Positions 18,761 to 27,900 of a stretch of 64,000 nt of DNA are shown one piece after another. Location: NCBI RefSeq assembly GCF_013131805.1, contig NZ_JABJRC010000002.1:1-64000 (forward strand), in the 5' to 3' direction. This DNA is from Kribbella sandramycini (GTDB taxonomy: Bacteria > Actinomycetota > Actinomycetes > Propionibacteriales > Kribbellaceae). The notes under the pieces were generated by a model, which was not told where the DNA came from, ran no database searches, and worked only from the letters and a program-made list of their open reading frames with translations. The number at the start of each line of letters is the position of its first letter. Position 1 is the first letter of the stretch. Position numbers and translations under genes: made by a program.

Positions 18761-19624
18761 ATGATCAGTTTCGGAATCATGACCGCGCCCTCGCAGGTCG
18801 ACTACGCCGATGTCCTGCGGGTGTGGGAGGAGGCCGACGCCGTCCCGGAGATCGAGCATGCGTGGCTGTACGACCACCTGTTCCCGATCTTCGGCGATCC
18901 GGCCGGGCCGACGTACGAGGGCTGGACCTTGCTGTCAGCGCTGGCCGCCCGCACGCAGCGGCTGCGGATCGGTGTGCTGGTGACGAGCAACCGCTTCCGT
19001 CCACCGGCTGTGCTGGCGAAGATCGCCAGCACCGTCGACGTCATCTCCGGCGGCCGGCTCGACTTCGGCATCGGCGCGGGTTCGCGCCCGAGCCTCCCGG
19101 CGGCGCGCTACGAGTACGACGCCCACGGCCTCCCGTACGGCGACGCGGCCACCGCGGTCGAAAGCCTGGCCGAGGCGTGCACGATCATCCGCCGCCTCTG
19201 GACCGAAACCGAACCCTTCGACTTCCACGGCAAACACCACACCCTCACCGGCGCCTTCGGCAACCCCAAACCCCTCCAGCACCCGCACCCGCCGATCCTC
19301 ATCGGCGGCCGCTCCAAGGCCACCCTCCGCGTCGCCGCCGAACACGCCGACATCTGGAACATGCCCGGCGGCAACCTCGCCGACGCCGTCGAACGCAACA
19401 CCCTCCTGACCCGCTACTGCACCACCCTCGACCGCGACCCCGCCACCCTCACCCGCTCCACCTTCCTCCCCGTCGACTACACCAACCCCGCCCCCACCCG
19501 CGAAGCCATCACCACCCACCACCGAGCCGGCTTCACCCACTTCGTCCTGGGCCTCCCCACCCCCTACCCCCCAAACCTCCCCCACTGGCTCCGCACCCAC
19601 CTCATAACCCCAACCCACCACTAA
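18761..19624 (+). CDS. LLM class (luciferase-like) F420-type oxidoreductase
   Basis: 287 residues. Bacterial luciferase-like fold: N-terminal ISFGIMTAPSQVDYADVLRVW, AWLYDHLFPIFGD, TQRLRIGVLVTSNRFRPP, VDVISGGRLDFGIGAGSRP and HPPILIGGRSKATLRVAAEHADIWN, a pattern seen in F420-dependent actinobacterial members. It probably uses F420H2 or FMNH2 to reduce or oxygenate a small molecule. Co-transcribed with the upstream aldo/keto reductase. The last 400 bases are extremely C-rich on the coding strand. Its stop overlaps the convergent GNAT gene by four bases. Confidence 0.9.
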   Translation: MISFGIMTAPSQVDYADVLRVWEEADAVPEIEHAWLYDHLFPIFGDPAGPTYEGWTLLSALAARTQRLRIGVLVTSNRFRPPAVLAKIASTVDVISGGRLDFGIGAGSRPSLPAARYEYDAHGLPYGDAATAVESLAEACTIIRRLWTETEPFDFHGKHHTLTGAFGNPKPLQHPHPPILIGGRSKATLRVAAEHADIWNMPGGNLADAVERNTLLTRYCTTLDRDPATLTRSTFLPVDYTNPAPTREAITTHHRAGFTHFVLGLPTPYPPNLPHWLRTHLITPTHH

Positions 19625-20103
19625 CTCTTCTGGTCGAGTTGGAGGATGGTTTCTTCGATTTCGGTGTTGCGGGGTTGGGCGAAGCCGCGGTCGGTGCCGG
19701 TGATGTGGAAGCCGGACTTCTGGAGGACTCGGAGTGAGGCTTGGTTGTCGGTGGCAGCGCGGGCGTGTAGGGGGCGGTGTGGCTGGCGGTCGAGGAACAA
19801 GGTGAGGGCCTGGGTGGCGATGCCTTGGCCCCAGTGGGCGGGGTCGATCCAGTAGGAGAGCTCGGTGTCGCCTTCGATGACGAAGCTGGCGATGGTGCCG
19901 ACGAAGGCGCCGTCGAGGGTGATCGCGAGGTCGAGGATGGTGGGGTCGGCGCTGATCCGGGCGCGGTGGGCGTCGAAGGCGGCGCGGTCGTTGGGATCGC
20001 GCCCGACGAAGGCGGCCATCCGGACGGCTTCGGGGTCTCGCATGTACTCGAAGAGCAGATCGAGATCGGCGTCCTGAACGTCTCGCAGCGCGACTGTTCC
20101 CAT
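19621..20103 (-). CDS. GNAT family N-acetyltransferase
   Basis: 160 residues. RimJ/RimL-like acetyltransferase: VALRDVQDADLDLLFEYMRDPEAVRMAAF is the usual N-terminus, ELSYWIDPAHWGQGIATQAL holds the acetyl-CoA loop (WGQGIA), and LHARAATDNQASLRVLQKSGF is motif B with its conserved Asn. It transfers acetyl to an amine, possibly a ribosomal protein N-terminus or a small molecule. No operon partner: the next minus-strand gene ends 31 bases upstream. Confidence 0.93.
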   Translation of the reverse strand: MGTVALRDVQDADLDLLFEYMRDPEAVRMAAFVGRDPNDRAAFDAHRARISADPTILDLAITLDGAFVGTIASFVIEGDTELSYWIDPAHWGQGIATQALTLFLDRQPHRPLHARAATDNQASLRVLQKSGFHITGTDRGFAQPRNTEIEETILQLDQKS

Positions 20104-20134
20104 GCCGCGAACGTAACAGCGCCCGCCGACAGTT

Positions 20135-20932
20135 TCAGGCCCGCAAACGCGCGACGATCAGGTCGGCGACAGCGCGCATACCCGCGGCGTTCGGGTGATA
20201 GGGGACGACGCCGCCCAGGACGCCGGGCGGTCGCAGCCCGAAGCTCGTCGTCCAGGGCTCGGCGGAGCCGATCGCGTGGTCGCGGCCGGCCGCGGACGCC
20301 GCGATCAGATCGGCTCCGGTGGCGGCCGCGGCTTGCGCGAAGGCAGCGGCCAGGCCGTCGGCCATGATCGCGATACTTGGCAGTTGCTCTTCGTTGAGCG
20401 GTACGTCGAGGCGCGGCCGGGTGCTCGGGCCGACCAGCGGGAGATAGTCGACGAGCAGGATCCGCGCGCCCGGAGAGCGCTCTCGGACGTTCTCGACGAC
20501 GGCGATCAGTGACTCGGCCGCGGCCTGGTAGGCGGCGTCGTCCTTCAGATAGCTGACCCGGGCCCGGATCCGATTCGCGACCCGGCGCCCGAACAGCGTC
20601 GCCGGTTTGGCCAGGGTGTTCAGCATGCTGCCGCGGACGAAGGTGCCCACGTACTCGAGATCGTTGCCGCCGGCAGTGATCGTCACGAGCGCGGTATCGG
20701 GGCCGACGGCATCGATCTGCGGTGGGACGCCGTCCTGCGGGGTGTCGAGCAAGTGAGCGGTCGTCGCGCCGCTGTACGTGACGTCGGTGAGCTCGAGCCC
20801 GAGCTCGGCGGCGACCAGGTGCGCGTAGTTCCGGGCCGAACGGCCGGCTGGACGGTGCACGATCGGGTCGATTCCAGGGCCCGCGGCGAACGAGCTGCCA
20901 AGGGCGACGTACCGGCTGCCGGGTGGGATCAC
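20135..20932 (-). CDS. SGNH/GDSL-like hydrolase
   Basis: 265 residues from GTG 20932. SGNH esterase/lipase blocks are present: block I ALGSSFAAGPG with nucleophile Ser14 (the usual Asp-Ser is Ser-Ser here), block II Gly in DVTYSGATT, block III Asn in TITAGGNDLEYVG, and block V His in PYHPNAAGMRA. It lacks a signal peptide. It likely hydrolyses an acyl or acetyl ester. The perfect palindrome GAGAGCGCTCTC (20473-20484) lies in the middle and encodes RERSPGARI. Confidence 0.88.
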   Translation of the reverse strand: MIPPGSRYVALGSSFAAGPGIDPIVHRPAGRSARNYAHLVAAELGLELTDVTYSGATTAHLLDTPQDGVPPQIDAVGPDTALVTITAGGNDLEYVGTFVRGSMLNTLAKPATLFGRRVANRIRARVSYLKDDAAYQAAAESLIAVVENVRERSPGARILLVDYLPLVGPSTRPRLDVPLNEEQLPSIAIMADGLAAAFAQAAAATGADLIAASAAGRDHAIGSAEPWTTSFGLRPPGVLGGVVPYHPNAAGMRAVADLIVARLRA

Positions 20933-21054
20933 GGCCTCACCTTAACCGTGACCTGGCAGCATGGCTCTCGGCATCCGGACAGCGATGTCACAACGCAGAC
21001 AGCTGTCCGGTCTGCATCATCGTCAACTCAGCAGATTCTCGAAGGGAACCACTC

Positions 21055-21495
21055 ATGCGCGGAGTTACTCGGGGAGCGCTCACCGCGTTCTCGCTCAGTG
21101 GTCTGGCGGCGGCGTCGCTCGCCGTACTGCCGGCCACGGCCGAGGCGACGCCCCCGGACGGCGTCACCGGCAAGATCCTCTACCAGCGGACCGTCGGCGA
21201 CACGGACTACGTTCTGCGGGAGATCACCATCCTGCCGGGCGGGACGACCGGCTGGCATTTCCACGACGGCACGCTGTACGCCTTCGTCAAGGCCGGAAAG
21301 CTCGACCACTTCGGCAGCAACTGCAAGTCGGACGGCAAGTACCGCACCGGTGACACGTTCGTCGAACCGAGCAACCAGGTGCACATCGGGAAGAACCTCG
21401 GCAAGACGCCGATCGTCCTCGAGGTCCTGTACGTGAACCCGCACGGCGCCCCGCTGTCCGAGGACGCTGCCAACCCGGGCTGCTCGTTCCAGTGA
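21055..21495 (+). CDS. Secreted cupin-domain protein
   Basis: 146 residues from the ATG at 21055 (GAAGGGAA upstream; longer in-frame starts read through the promoter). A signal peptide of about 30 residues (MRGVTRGALTAFSLSGLAAA, ending near AEATP) is followed by one cupin barrel. GTTGWHFHDGTLYAFVKAG carries the first metal-binding His pair and SNQVHIGKN the last His. Two Cys (NCKSDG and NPGCSF) may pair outside the cell. Secreted mini-cupins of this type have no assigned reaction. It stands alone, with a 100-base gap to the sacsin-like gene. Confidence 0.85.
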   Translation: MRGVTRGALTAFSLSGLAAASLAVLPATAEATPPDGVTGKILYQRTVGDTDYVLREITILPGGTTGWHFHDGTLYAFVKAGKLDHFGSNCKSDGKYRTGDTFVEPSNQVHIGKNLGKTPIVLEVLYVNPHGAPLSEDAANPGCSFQ

Positions 21496-21594
21496 CCCGT
21501 CGCGGTCCGAAGAGCACCTGAGAGAGCGCTCGCCGGGGCAGATCTCCGCGCCCCGGCGGGCAGCTTCGGCGGCCCTCCCGGCATACTGCAGCGC

Positions 21595-24500
21595 GTGAGC
21601 GACGACGTGTTCGGTACGGCGGGGATTCGCGAACGAGTGCTGGCGGGCTGGTCGGCCGCGCCAATCCGCTTCCGCGAGGATGCGAACGCCGAGGAGGACC
21701 TCGCGCTCGGCGGCTACGTCGACCGGCTGGTCGTCGAGCTCGCGCAGAACGCCGCCGACGCCGCCGTCCGCGCCGGCACCCCCGGCCGCGTGCTCTTCGA
21801 GCTCCGCGGCAACACCCTGGTCGTCGCGAACACCGGGACAGCGCTCTCTCGCGACGGCGTCGAATCTCTCGCCACCCTCCGAGCCTCCGCCAAACGCGAC
21901 GAGCACACCGAGAACCCGAGTGGGGAAGACCTGACCGGGACGGGGGCGGATGGGGCCGGCCGGGCGGTGGGGCGGTTCGGGGTTGGGTTCTCGGCGGTGC
22001 TGGCGGTTTCGGACGAGCCGGTGATTTTGTCGCGGACCGGTGGGGTTCGGTTTTCGAAGGCGGATACCGCGGATGCGATCGCGGGGCTTGGGTCGGGGGA
22101 GTTGGCGACCGAGGTGCGGCGGCGGGACGGCAACGTGCCTGTACTGCGGTTGCCGTTCGCGGCGGAAGGTGAGCCGCCGGAGGGGTACGACACGGCGGTG
22201 ATCCTGCCGCTGCGCGACGAGGCGGCGGTCTCGCTCGTTCGGCGGTTGCTGTCCGAGGCCGGTGATCCGCTGCTGCTCGCGTTACCGGGCCTGGCGCGGA
22301 TCGAGATCGAGACCGACGCGGGCCGCCGCGTCCTCGAGGACGCGGGCTCGCGCTGGTGGATCCATCGCACCGGAGGCGTTTTCGACGCCCACGAACGCGA
22401 GGAACTGCTCGCCGATCGACCGGTCGAAGAGCGTTCTCGCCCGTTCTTCTCGGTCGTCTGGGCGCTGCCGCGGGACTCGGCGGTCGCGCTCCCCGGCGTC
22501 GTCCAGGCGCCGACGCCGACCGAGGAAGCGCTCTCTCTGCCCGTTCTCCTGTTGGCCAGCCTGCCGCTCGACCCGACCCGGCGGCACGTCGCCAAGGGAC
22601 CGTTGACCGATCGGCTCGTCCGCGAGGCGGCGACGGCGTACGCCGAACTGCTGCGCACCCGGGCCGAGGACGGCGACGATGTCCTCCGCCTGGTGCCCAC
22701 CGGTCTCGCCGCTGGCCCCCTCGATCAGTTGATCCGCGAGGCAATCCTCGCTCTCCTGCCTGGTACGCCGATCGTGCGGTCCGTTGAAGACGGCACGTTG
22801 CTGCGGCCGCGCGATGCGGTGATCGTCGAGGGTGCGGACGACACCTTCAATCAGGTGCTCGCGCCGATCGTGCCCGGGCTGATTCGCGCGGCTCGGACAG
22901 ACAGGCCGGCGCTGGACGCGCTCGGCGTCCGGCGGCTGGAGCTGGCGGAGGTCGTCGATCAGCTCGGCACCGCGGCAGCGCACGAAGAACCGGAGTGGTG
23001 GAGCGCTCTCTACGGTTCTCTCACCGAGATGGTCACCGATGCTTTGTTGCGGGAATCCCTTGGCACGTTGCCGGTTCCGCTCGCCGACGGTCGCCTGGTC
23101 CGCGGCGTCCGGGGCTTGTTGCTGCCCGGACCGGAGCTGCCGGTCGAGGTGCTGAAGGAGTTCGGCGCGTACGGCGTCCGCGTCGTCCACCCGGCGGCGG
23201 TCCACCCGGCACTCGAACGGCTCGGCGCGATCCCGGCGTCCCCGCGGTCCTTGCTCGAAGACAGCGCCGTCCGCGCGGCCGTCGAACACTCGATGGACGC
23301 GGACGATCCAGAGGCGATCGCCCACGCCGTCCTGAGCCTGATCGCCACCGACCCGGCCCAGGCCGACGGCCTGTGGTGGCTGTCCGACCTCGTACTGCGG
23401 GACGCGGACGGCGAACTCACACCGGCAAACGCTCTCGTCGTCCCCGGCTCCGCCGCCGAGGAGGCGCTGGACGCCGACGAGGTCGCGCCGATCGACCCGG
23501 CCCTGCTTGAGCGTTACGGCGTCCCCGCGCTGGCCGCGGCCGGCGTCCTCGCGACCCTCGGCGTGGTGACCGCCGCCGACGTCGCGCTCGATCGGTTGCC
23601 GGAGGCACTCAAAGATCTCGACGGGATCGACGACTGGGCGTACGACGTCGCGCCGGACGGCTCCCGGTACGGCGCGACCGTCGGCGAGCTCGCCGCGATC
23701 CGGGATCTCGACTGGGTCCGGGACGATGCCTGGCCGCAGGTGCTCGGCATCCTCGGCGCCGAACCCGAGCTGCGCCGGGCGCTGGTGACGCAGGTACGCG
23801 TGATCGGCCCGGACGACAGGCCGCTCGGCGTCCCGTCGTACGCGGCCTGGTGGATCAGAGAGCGCGTTCTGCTCGCGGACGGCGAACCGCTCGCCGGACG
23901 GGCCGATCCGGACGCCGAGCCCGTACTCGCAGCCTTCCTCGACCCGGCGCCGGAGTGGACCGCTGCGCTCGACCCGGAGGTGCGGTCGGCGGTCGGCCTG
24001 GTCCGCGAGGTCGGCGACCTGGACGCCGACGGGATCAGCCTGGTCCTGGATCGACTGGCAGATCCGGAGCACGAGATCACCGAGAGCGCTCTCTTGCGTT
24101 TCTGGCGACAGCTCGGCACGCTGCCGCTCTTCCCCGGCGACGCGCCGGACCAGGTCCGCGTGCTGAGCGCGGACGGCTGGACCGAAGTGGTCGACCCGGC
24201 CACAGCGGTCGTCGTCGACGGCCCGATGTGGTTGCAGCGCACGGATCTGGGCGGTTTCGTCGTCGCCTCCGGCGCGGCGGCCGACGGACTCGGCGACCTG
24301 TTCGACGTACCGCTCGCCCATGAAGTTGCCGAGGGCAAGATCGACGGCGAGGGGACGGCGGCCGACGTCCCCGAACTGGTTCGCGAGCTCGTCCCCGAGG
24401 TACCGCCGCTCTGGTGGGAACACGAGGAGCTGACCGTCGACGGCGTCGACGTCTCCTGGTGGGTCGACGCCGAGGGCGCCCCCCACGCCGCCACCTTCGA

Positions 24501-24636
24501 CGGCCTCGCCAAGGCCCTCGCCTGGTCCGCCGGCCACTGGGACCGCCGCCACCTGATCCGCGCCGTCCTCAACGAGCCCGACCGCACCTCCGAACTCCTC
24601 CAAGACGCCACCTACGACCACCCCGCCGCGCAGTAA
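21595..24636 (+). CDS. Sacsin/Hsp90-like ATP-binding protein
   Basis: 1,013 residues from GTG 21595. The N-terminus is a GHKL ATPase fold: the N-box VVELAQNAADAAVRAG (Glu, Asn, Asp for Mg-ATP), then NTLVVANTGTALSRDGV (G1) and GRFGVGFSAVLAVSD (G2), which match the sacsin N-terminal ATP-binding-like domain. About 750 residues of acidic helical/beta sequence follow with no recognised enzyme motif. Similar single-copy proteins occur in actinobacteria with unknown role; chaperone-like ATPase activity is inferred from the fold. Five exact or near copies of the GAGCGCTCTC motif lie in this gene (21840, 22421, 22528, 23001, 24082). Confidence 0.85.
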   Translation: MSDDVFGTAGIRERVLAGWSAAPIRFREDANAEEDLALGGYVDRLVVELAQNAADAAVRAGTPGRVLFELRGNTLVVANTGTALSRDGVESLATLRASAKRDEHTENPSGEDLTGTGADGAGRAVGRFGVGFSAVLAVSDEPVILSRTGGVRFSKADTADAIAGLGSGELATEVRRRDGNVPVLRLPFAAEGEPPEGYDTAVILPLRDEAAVSLVRRLLSEAGDPLLLALPGLARIEIETDAGRRVLEDAGSRWWIHRTGGVFDAHEREELLADRPVEERSRPFFSVVWALPRDSAVALPGVVQAPTPTEEALSLPVLLLASLPLDPTRRHVAKGPLTDRLVREAATAYAELLRTRAEDGDDVLRLVPTGLAAGPLDQLIREAILALLPGTPIVRSVEDGTLLRPRDAVIVEGADDTFNQVLAPIVPGLIRAARTDRPALDALGVRRLELAEVVDQLGTAAAHEEPEWWSALYGSLTEMVTDALLRESLGTLPVPLADGRLVRGVRGLLLPGPELPVEVLKEFGAYGVRVVHPAAVHPALERLGAIPASPRSLLEDSAVRAAVEHSMDADDPEAIAHAVLSLIATDPAQADGLWWLSDLVLRDADGELTPANALVVPGSAAEEALDADEVAPIDPALLERYGVPALAAAGVLATLGVVTAADVALDRLPEALKDLDGIDDWAYDVAPDGSRYGATVGELAAIRDLDWVRDDAWPQVLGILGAEPELRRALVTQVRVIGPDDRPLGVPSYAAWWIRERVLLADGEPLAGRADPDAEPVLAAFLDPAPEWTAALDPEVRSAVGLVREVGDLDADGISLVLDRLADPEHEITESALLRFWRQLGTLPLFPGDAPDQVRVLSADGWTEVVDPATAVVVDGPMWLQRTDLGGFVVASGAAADGLGDLFDVPLAHEVAEGKIDGEGTAADVPELVRELVPEVPPLWWEHEELTVDGVDVSWWVDAEGAPHAATFDGLAKALAWSAGHWDRRHLIRAVLNEPDRTSELLQDATYDHPAAQ

Positions 24637-24971
24637 CAAGCCGACCACCCCGCGGGCAGGAGTTCGGCACGGGTGTGCCGGAAACGTTTCGGGTGGCCGG
24701 AATCGGTCGGGCGGCTCGGACGACGGTTTGTATACCGTCACGATCCGGGGTGGTGGCGGGGTGCTGCCGACTGGACCAATGGGCGCGGTGGTCACGCAGA
24801 GCGAAACATCGTTGTCAGAGGTTGGTATATCCACTGATCTGCGGGTTTGGCGTCAAGTTTGCAACGTGGCAATGAACTCTTGCCAACGTTGTCATCGCTA
24901 CTTATAGTCCGTGGCACCTCTCGGTCGGTGATGCCGTGGTCAACGCAACGGAAACGGAGGTGACTTTCGTC
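24637..24971 (+). other. 335-base intergenic region upstream of the ABC importer operon
   Basis: No gene is seen here. It holds a 10-bp palindrome GAAACGTTTC (24681-24690) that resembles a LacI-family half-site pair, a promoter with an overlapping operator (24880-24908), and a strong Shine-Dalgarno GGAGGTGA about 9 bases before the ATG at 24972. The region is AT-richer than its neighbours between 24790 and 24910. Confidence 0.7.
24880..24908 (+). promoter_or_regulatory. Promoter with overlapping LacI-type operator for the ABC importer
   Basis: TTGCCA (24880-24885), 17-base spacer, TATAGT (24903-24908) is a near-consensus sigma-70-type promoter. TGCCAACGTTGTCA (24881-24894) overlaps the -35 and fits a LacI-family operator TGNCAACGTTGNCA with one mismatched pair. 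A related imperfect copy, TTGCAACGTGGCAA, lies just upstream at 24860-24873. No lacI gene is adjacent, so the repressor would be encoded elsewhere (inference). Confidence 0.75.
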
Positions 24972-26804
24972 ATGAACGAAGCACCGCGCCCGCAGTTCGA
25001 AGACGTAGCCGAGGTAGTGCGCTACCAACTCAGCCGCCGCAGCCTGGTCGGGGGAGGTGCCGCGGCCGCTCTGACCGGCCTGCTGGCCGCCTGTTCCGGT
25101 GGCGGCTCGTACTCCGACAAACCCGCCAACGACAAACCCGTCGCGACCAAGTCGGTCCAGATCGGCAAGGCCAACATCCCGGTCCCGCGCGACCAGTCGG
25201 TGATCATCGGCCAGGTCGAGTACACGGTGTTCGACAGCTTCAACACGATGATCCCGAACGGCTCGCCGTCCGGCGCCGGGTTCGAGATCTGCCGCGAGGC
25301 GATGTTCTACCTCAGCTTCGCGACCGGCGAGCTCAAGCCGTGGCTGGCCACGGCGTACAAGTACAACGACGCCAAGACCGAGCTGACCATCGACTTCGAC
25401 CCGAAGGCGAAGTGGAGCGACGGCAAACCGCTGACGGCGAACGACTTCAAGTTCACCGTGATGCTCCTTCGCGACCGCGCCGACCTGTTCGGCGGCGGCG
25501 GTGAGCTGAAGGAGTTCGTCAAGGAGATCGTCGTCCCGAATCCGCAGCAGGCCGTGATCAAGCTGACCAAGGCGACGCCGCGGTTCCACTACAACTTCAT
25601 CGCCGCCATCGCCGGCGGTTTCGACATCCTGCCCGAGCACGTCTGGAAGGGGCAGGACCCGACGAAGTTCAAGAACAACCCGCCGGTGCGCAGCGGCCCG
25701 TACAAGCTGAAGCAGGCGATCCGGAACCAGAAGATGTTCGTCTGGGAGAAGAACCCGGACTACTGGAACAAGGACAAGCTCGAGGTCGGTCCGCAGTACG
25801 TCGTCTTCCAGAGCACCTCGAAACAGGCCGACCAGGCGGCGCTCGCGTTCGAGCGGGCCGAGTTCGACGTCGGCTCGATCGACGAGCAGCACGCCAAGCA
25901 GCTGCGCAACACCGGCTACCCGAACCTGCAGACCACGCAGTTCCACGACCCGAACCCCCGGGTGCTGTGGATGAACTGCGACCCGGCCCGGGGCGTGATC
26001 TCGGAGCCGAAGATGCGCTGGGCGATCAACTACTGTCTGGACCGGGAGAAGATCGGCAAGTCGATCTGGCCGGTCGAGGTGCCGCCCGCGATCTATCCCT
26101 GGGCGGACTACCCGACCAACGAGAAGTGGAAGAACGACGCGCTCGCGGACAAGTACAAGTTCGAGTTCAACCCGGCCAAGGCGACCGAGATCCTGGACGA
26201 GATCTGCCCGAAGAACTCCGCCGGCAAGCGGATGTACAAGGGCAAGGAGGTCAACCTCGAGATCATCACGCCGTCGCCGGTCGACGGGGGTGAGTACGCG
26301 ATCGCCAACGTGCTCAAGACCGACCTGGCCAAGGTCGGCGTCCCGGCCACGCTGCGCAGCCTGTCCGGCAGCGTGCACGGCGAGAAGTTCGAGCGCGGTG
26401 AGTACGACATCGACTCCAGCTGGGCCGGTTTCGCGATGGACCCCGCGCAGATGTACTCCGACTGGGAGAGCGACAAGGCGCAGCCGATCGGGAAGAACGC
26501 CGCCGGCAAGAACAAGATGCGCTTCCGCAATCCGGAGTTCGACCAGTTGTCCAAGCAGCTGGCGGCGATGGACCCGACCGCCCCCGAGGCCAAGCCGCTG
26601 CTGGACAAGGCGTTGGAGATCTACTTCCAGAACCTGCCGCTGCTGTCGGTGATCCAGACCGGTTACCCGTCGTACTTCAACACGGTCTTCTGGACCGGCT
26701 GGCCGACCGACGACGACCTGTACGAGGTGCCGCTGAACTGGTGGCAGCACTTCATCTTCGTGCTCGGCAAGATCAAGCCCACCGGGCAGAAGGGCCCGGC
26801 GTGA
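24972..26804 (+). CDS. ABC transporter substrate-binding lipoprotein, family 5 (Opp/Dpp type)
   Basis: 610 residues from the ATG at 24972 (GGAGGTGA upstream; ATG 24936-type longer starts lack this site). A Tat-like lipoprotein signal is clear: SRRSLVGGG with the twin Arg at 22-23 and the lipobox LLAAC with Cys41. The mature part is an SBP_bac_5 fold (WSDGKPLTANDFKFTVMLLRD, GSGPYKL-like RSGPYKL, KNPDYWNKDKLEV, WAINYCLDREKIG). This class takes up peptides but in actinobacteria and Thermotogae often beta-oligosaccharides. The LacI-type operator upstream favours a sugar ligand (inference). Confidence 0.92.
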   Translation: MNEAPRPQFEDVAEVVRYQLSRRSLVGGGAAAALTGLLAACSGGGSYSDKPANDKPVATKSVQIGKANIPVPRDQSVIIGQVEYTVFDSFNTMIPNGSPSGAGFEICREAMFYLSFATGELKPWLATAYKYNDAKTELTIDFDPKAKWSDGKPLTANDFKFTVMLLRDRADLFGGGGELKEFVKEIVVPNPQQAVIKLTKATPRFHYNFIAAIAGGFDILPEHVWKGQDPTKFKNNPPVRSGPYKLKQAIRNQKMFVWEKNPDYWNKDKLEVGPQYVVFQSTSKQADQAALAFERAEFDVGSIDEQHAKQLRNTGYPNLQTTQFHDPNPRVLWMNCDPARGVISEPKMRWAINYCLDREKIGKSIWPVEVPPAIYPWADYPTNEKWKNDALADKYKFEFNPAKATEILDEICPKNSAGKRMYKGKEVNLEIITPSPVDGGEYAIANVLKTDLAKVGVPATLRSLSGSVHGEKFERGEYDIDSSWAGFAMDPAQMYSDWESDKAQPIGKNAAGKNKMRFRNPEFDQLSKQLAAMDPTAPEAKPLLDKALEIYFQNLPLLSVIQTGYPSYFNTVFWTGWPTDDDLYEVPLNWWQHFIFVLGKIKPTGQKGPA

Positions 26805-27895
26805 CGGCGGAGGCCCCGCCGGCGGAGGTCGTCGACAAGGTTCCGGAGCCGGCACCCCCATCGGGGGTGCGGGCCTGGATGTCGCGGCATCCGCTCGCGG
26901 CGTACGCCGTCCGCCGGTTCGGGCTCTATCTGGTGGAGCTGTGGGGAGCGCTCACGATCGCGTTCTTCTTCTTCCGGCTGATGCCGGGTGACCCGATCCA
27001 GACGCTGATCCAGAGCCTGCAGCAGAACTACATCTACAACCAGCAGGCGTCGGCGGAGATCATCGCCCGCTACCGCGCCGAGTTCGGCCTGGACGGCAAC
27101 ATCTTCTCCCAGTACCTGGTCTACATGAAGAAACTGATCCTGCACGGCGATCTCGGGCCGTCGCTGATCAGCTATCCGACGCCGGCCCAGGACGTCATCC
27201 TCCGATCGTTGCCGTGGACAATCGGTCTGCTCGGGATCTCCGCGGTGCTGGCCTGGATCCTCGGCGTCGTGTTCGGCGCGATCGCGGGCTGGCGGCGCGG
27301 GAAGCTCGGCTCGCGGATCATGACGAACCTGTCGATCGCGCTCTCCCACGTGCCGTTCTTCTTCGTCGCGCTGATCCTGGTGTACGTGTTCGCGTACACG
27401 CTCGGCTGGTTGCCCGCGCGCTCGGCGTACGACTCGAATATCAATCCGGGGTTCAGCCTGGACTTCATCGCCAGTTTGCTGAAGTACGGTTTGCTGCCGG
27501 GGTTGTCGATCGTGGTGATCGGGACGTTCAGCTGGATCCTGTCCACCCGGATGCTGATGGTGCCGGTGCTCGGCGAGGACTACCTGGTGTACGCCGAGGC
27601 GAAGGGTCTGAAGCCGTGGCGGATCCTGACCCGATATGCGCTGCGCAACTGCTACCTGCCGCAGATCACCGCGTTCGGGATCTCGCTGGGTTTCATCTTC
27701 AACGGCAACGTGCTGGTCGAGCAGCTGTTCAACTATCCCGGTCTGGGCACCACGCTGGTGACCGCGATCCAGCAGCTCGATTTCAACACGATCATGGGCG
27801 TCACCGATATCGCGATCTTCTCGGTGCTGACCGCCGTGCTCCTGCTCGATCTCCTGCTGCCGTTGCTTGACCCTCGGGTCAAGTATTGGAAGTGA
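26801..27895 (+). CDS. ABC transporter permease (DppB/OppB type)
   Basis: 364 residues from GTG 26801, whose GTGA overlaps the stop of the binding protein. Six hydrophobic segments; the first helix (RRFGLYLVELWGALTIAFFFFRLMPGDP) and the long periplasmic loop are typical of the DppB/OppB subfamily. The cytoplasmic EAA loop YAEAKGLKPWRILTRYALRN docks the ATPases. Partner of the permease at 27901. Confidence 0.94.
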   Translation: MTAEAPPAEVVDKVPEPAPPSGVRAWMSRHPLAAYAVRRFGLYLVELWGALTIAFFFFRLMPGDPIQTLIQSLQQNYIYNQQASAEIIARYRAEFGLDGNIFSQYLVYMKKLILHGDLGPSLISYPTPAQDVILRSLPWTIGLLGISAVLAWILGVVFGAIAGWRRGKLGSRIMTNLSIALSHVPFFFVALILVYVFAYTLGWLPARSAYDSNINPGFSLDFIASLLKYGLLPGLSIVVIGTFSWILSTRMLMVPVLGEDYLVYAEAKGLKPWRILTRYALRNCYLPQITAFGISLGFIFNGNVLVEQLFNYPGLGTTLVTAIQQLDFNTIMGVTDIAIFSVLTAVLLLDLLLPLLDPRVKYWK

Positions 27896-27900
27896 CGCCG

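Noticed and set aside
22282..24834. 850-codon minus-strand open frame
   Set aside because: Shadow of the sacsin-like gene, with low-complexity Arg/Asp/Val composition.
24792..26861. Long minus-strand open frame over the ABC binding protein
   Set aside because: Antisense shadow; the + strand gene has lipobox, domain matches, promoter and ribosome binding site.
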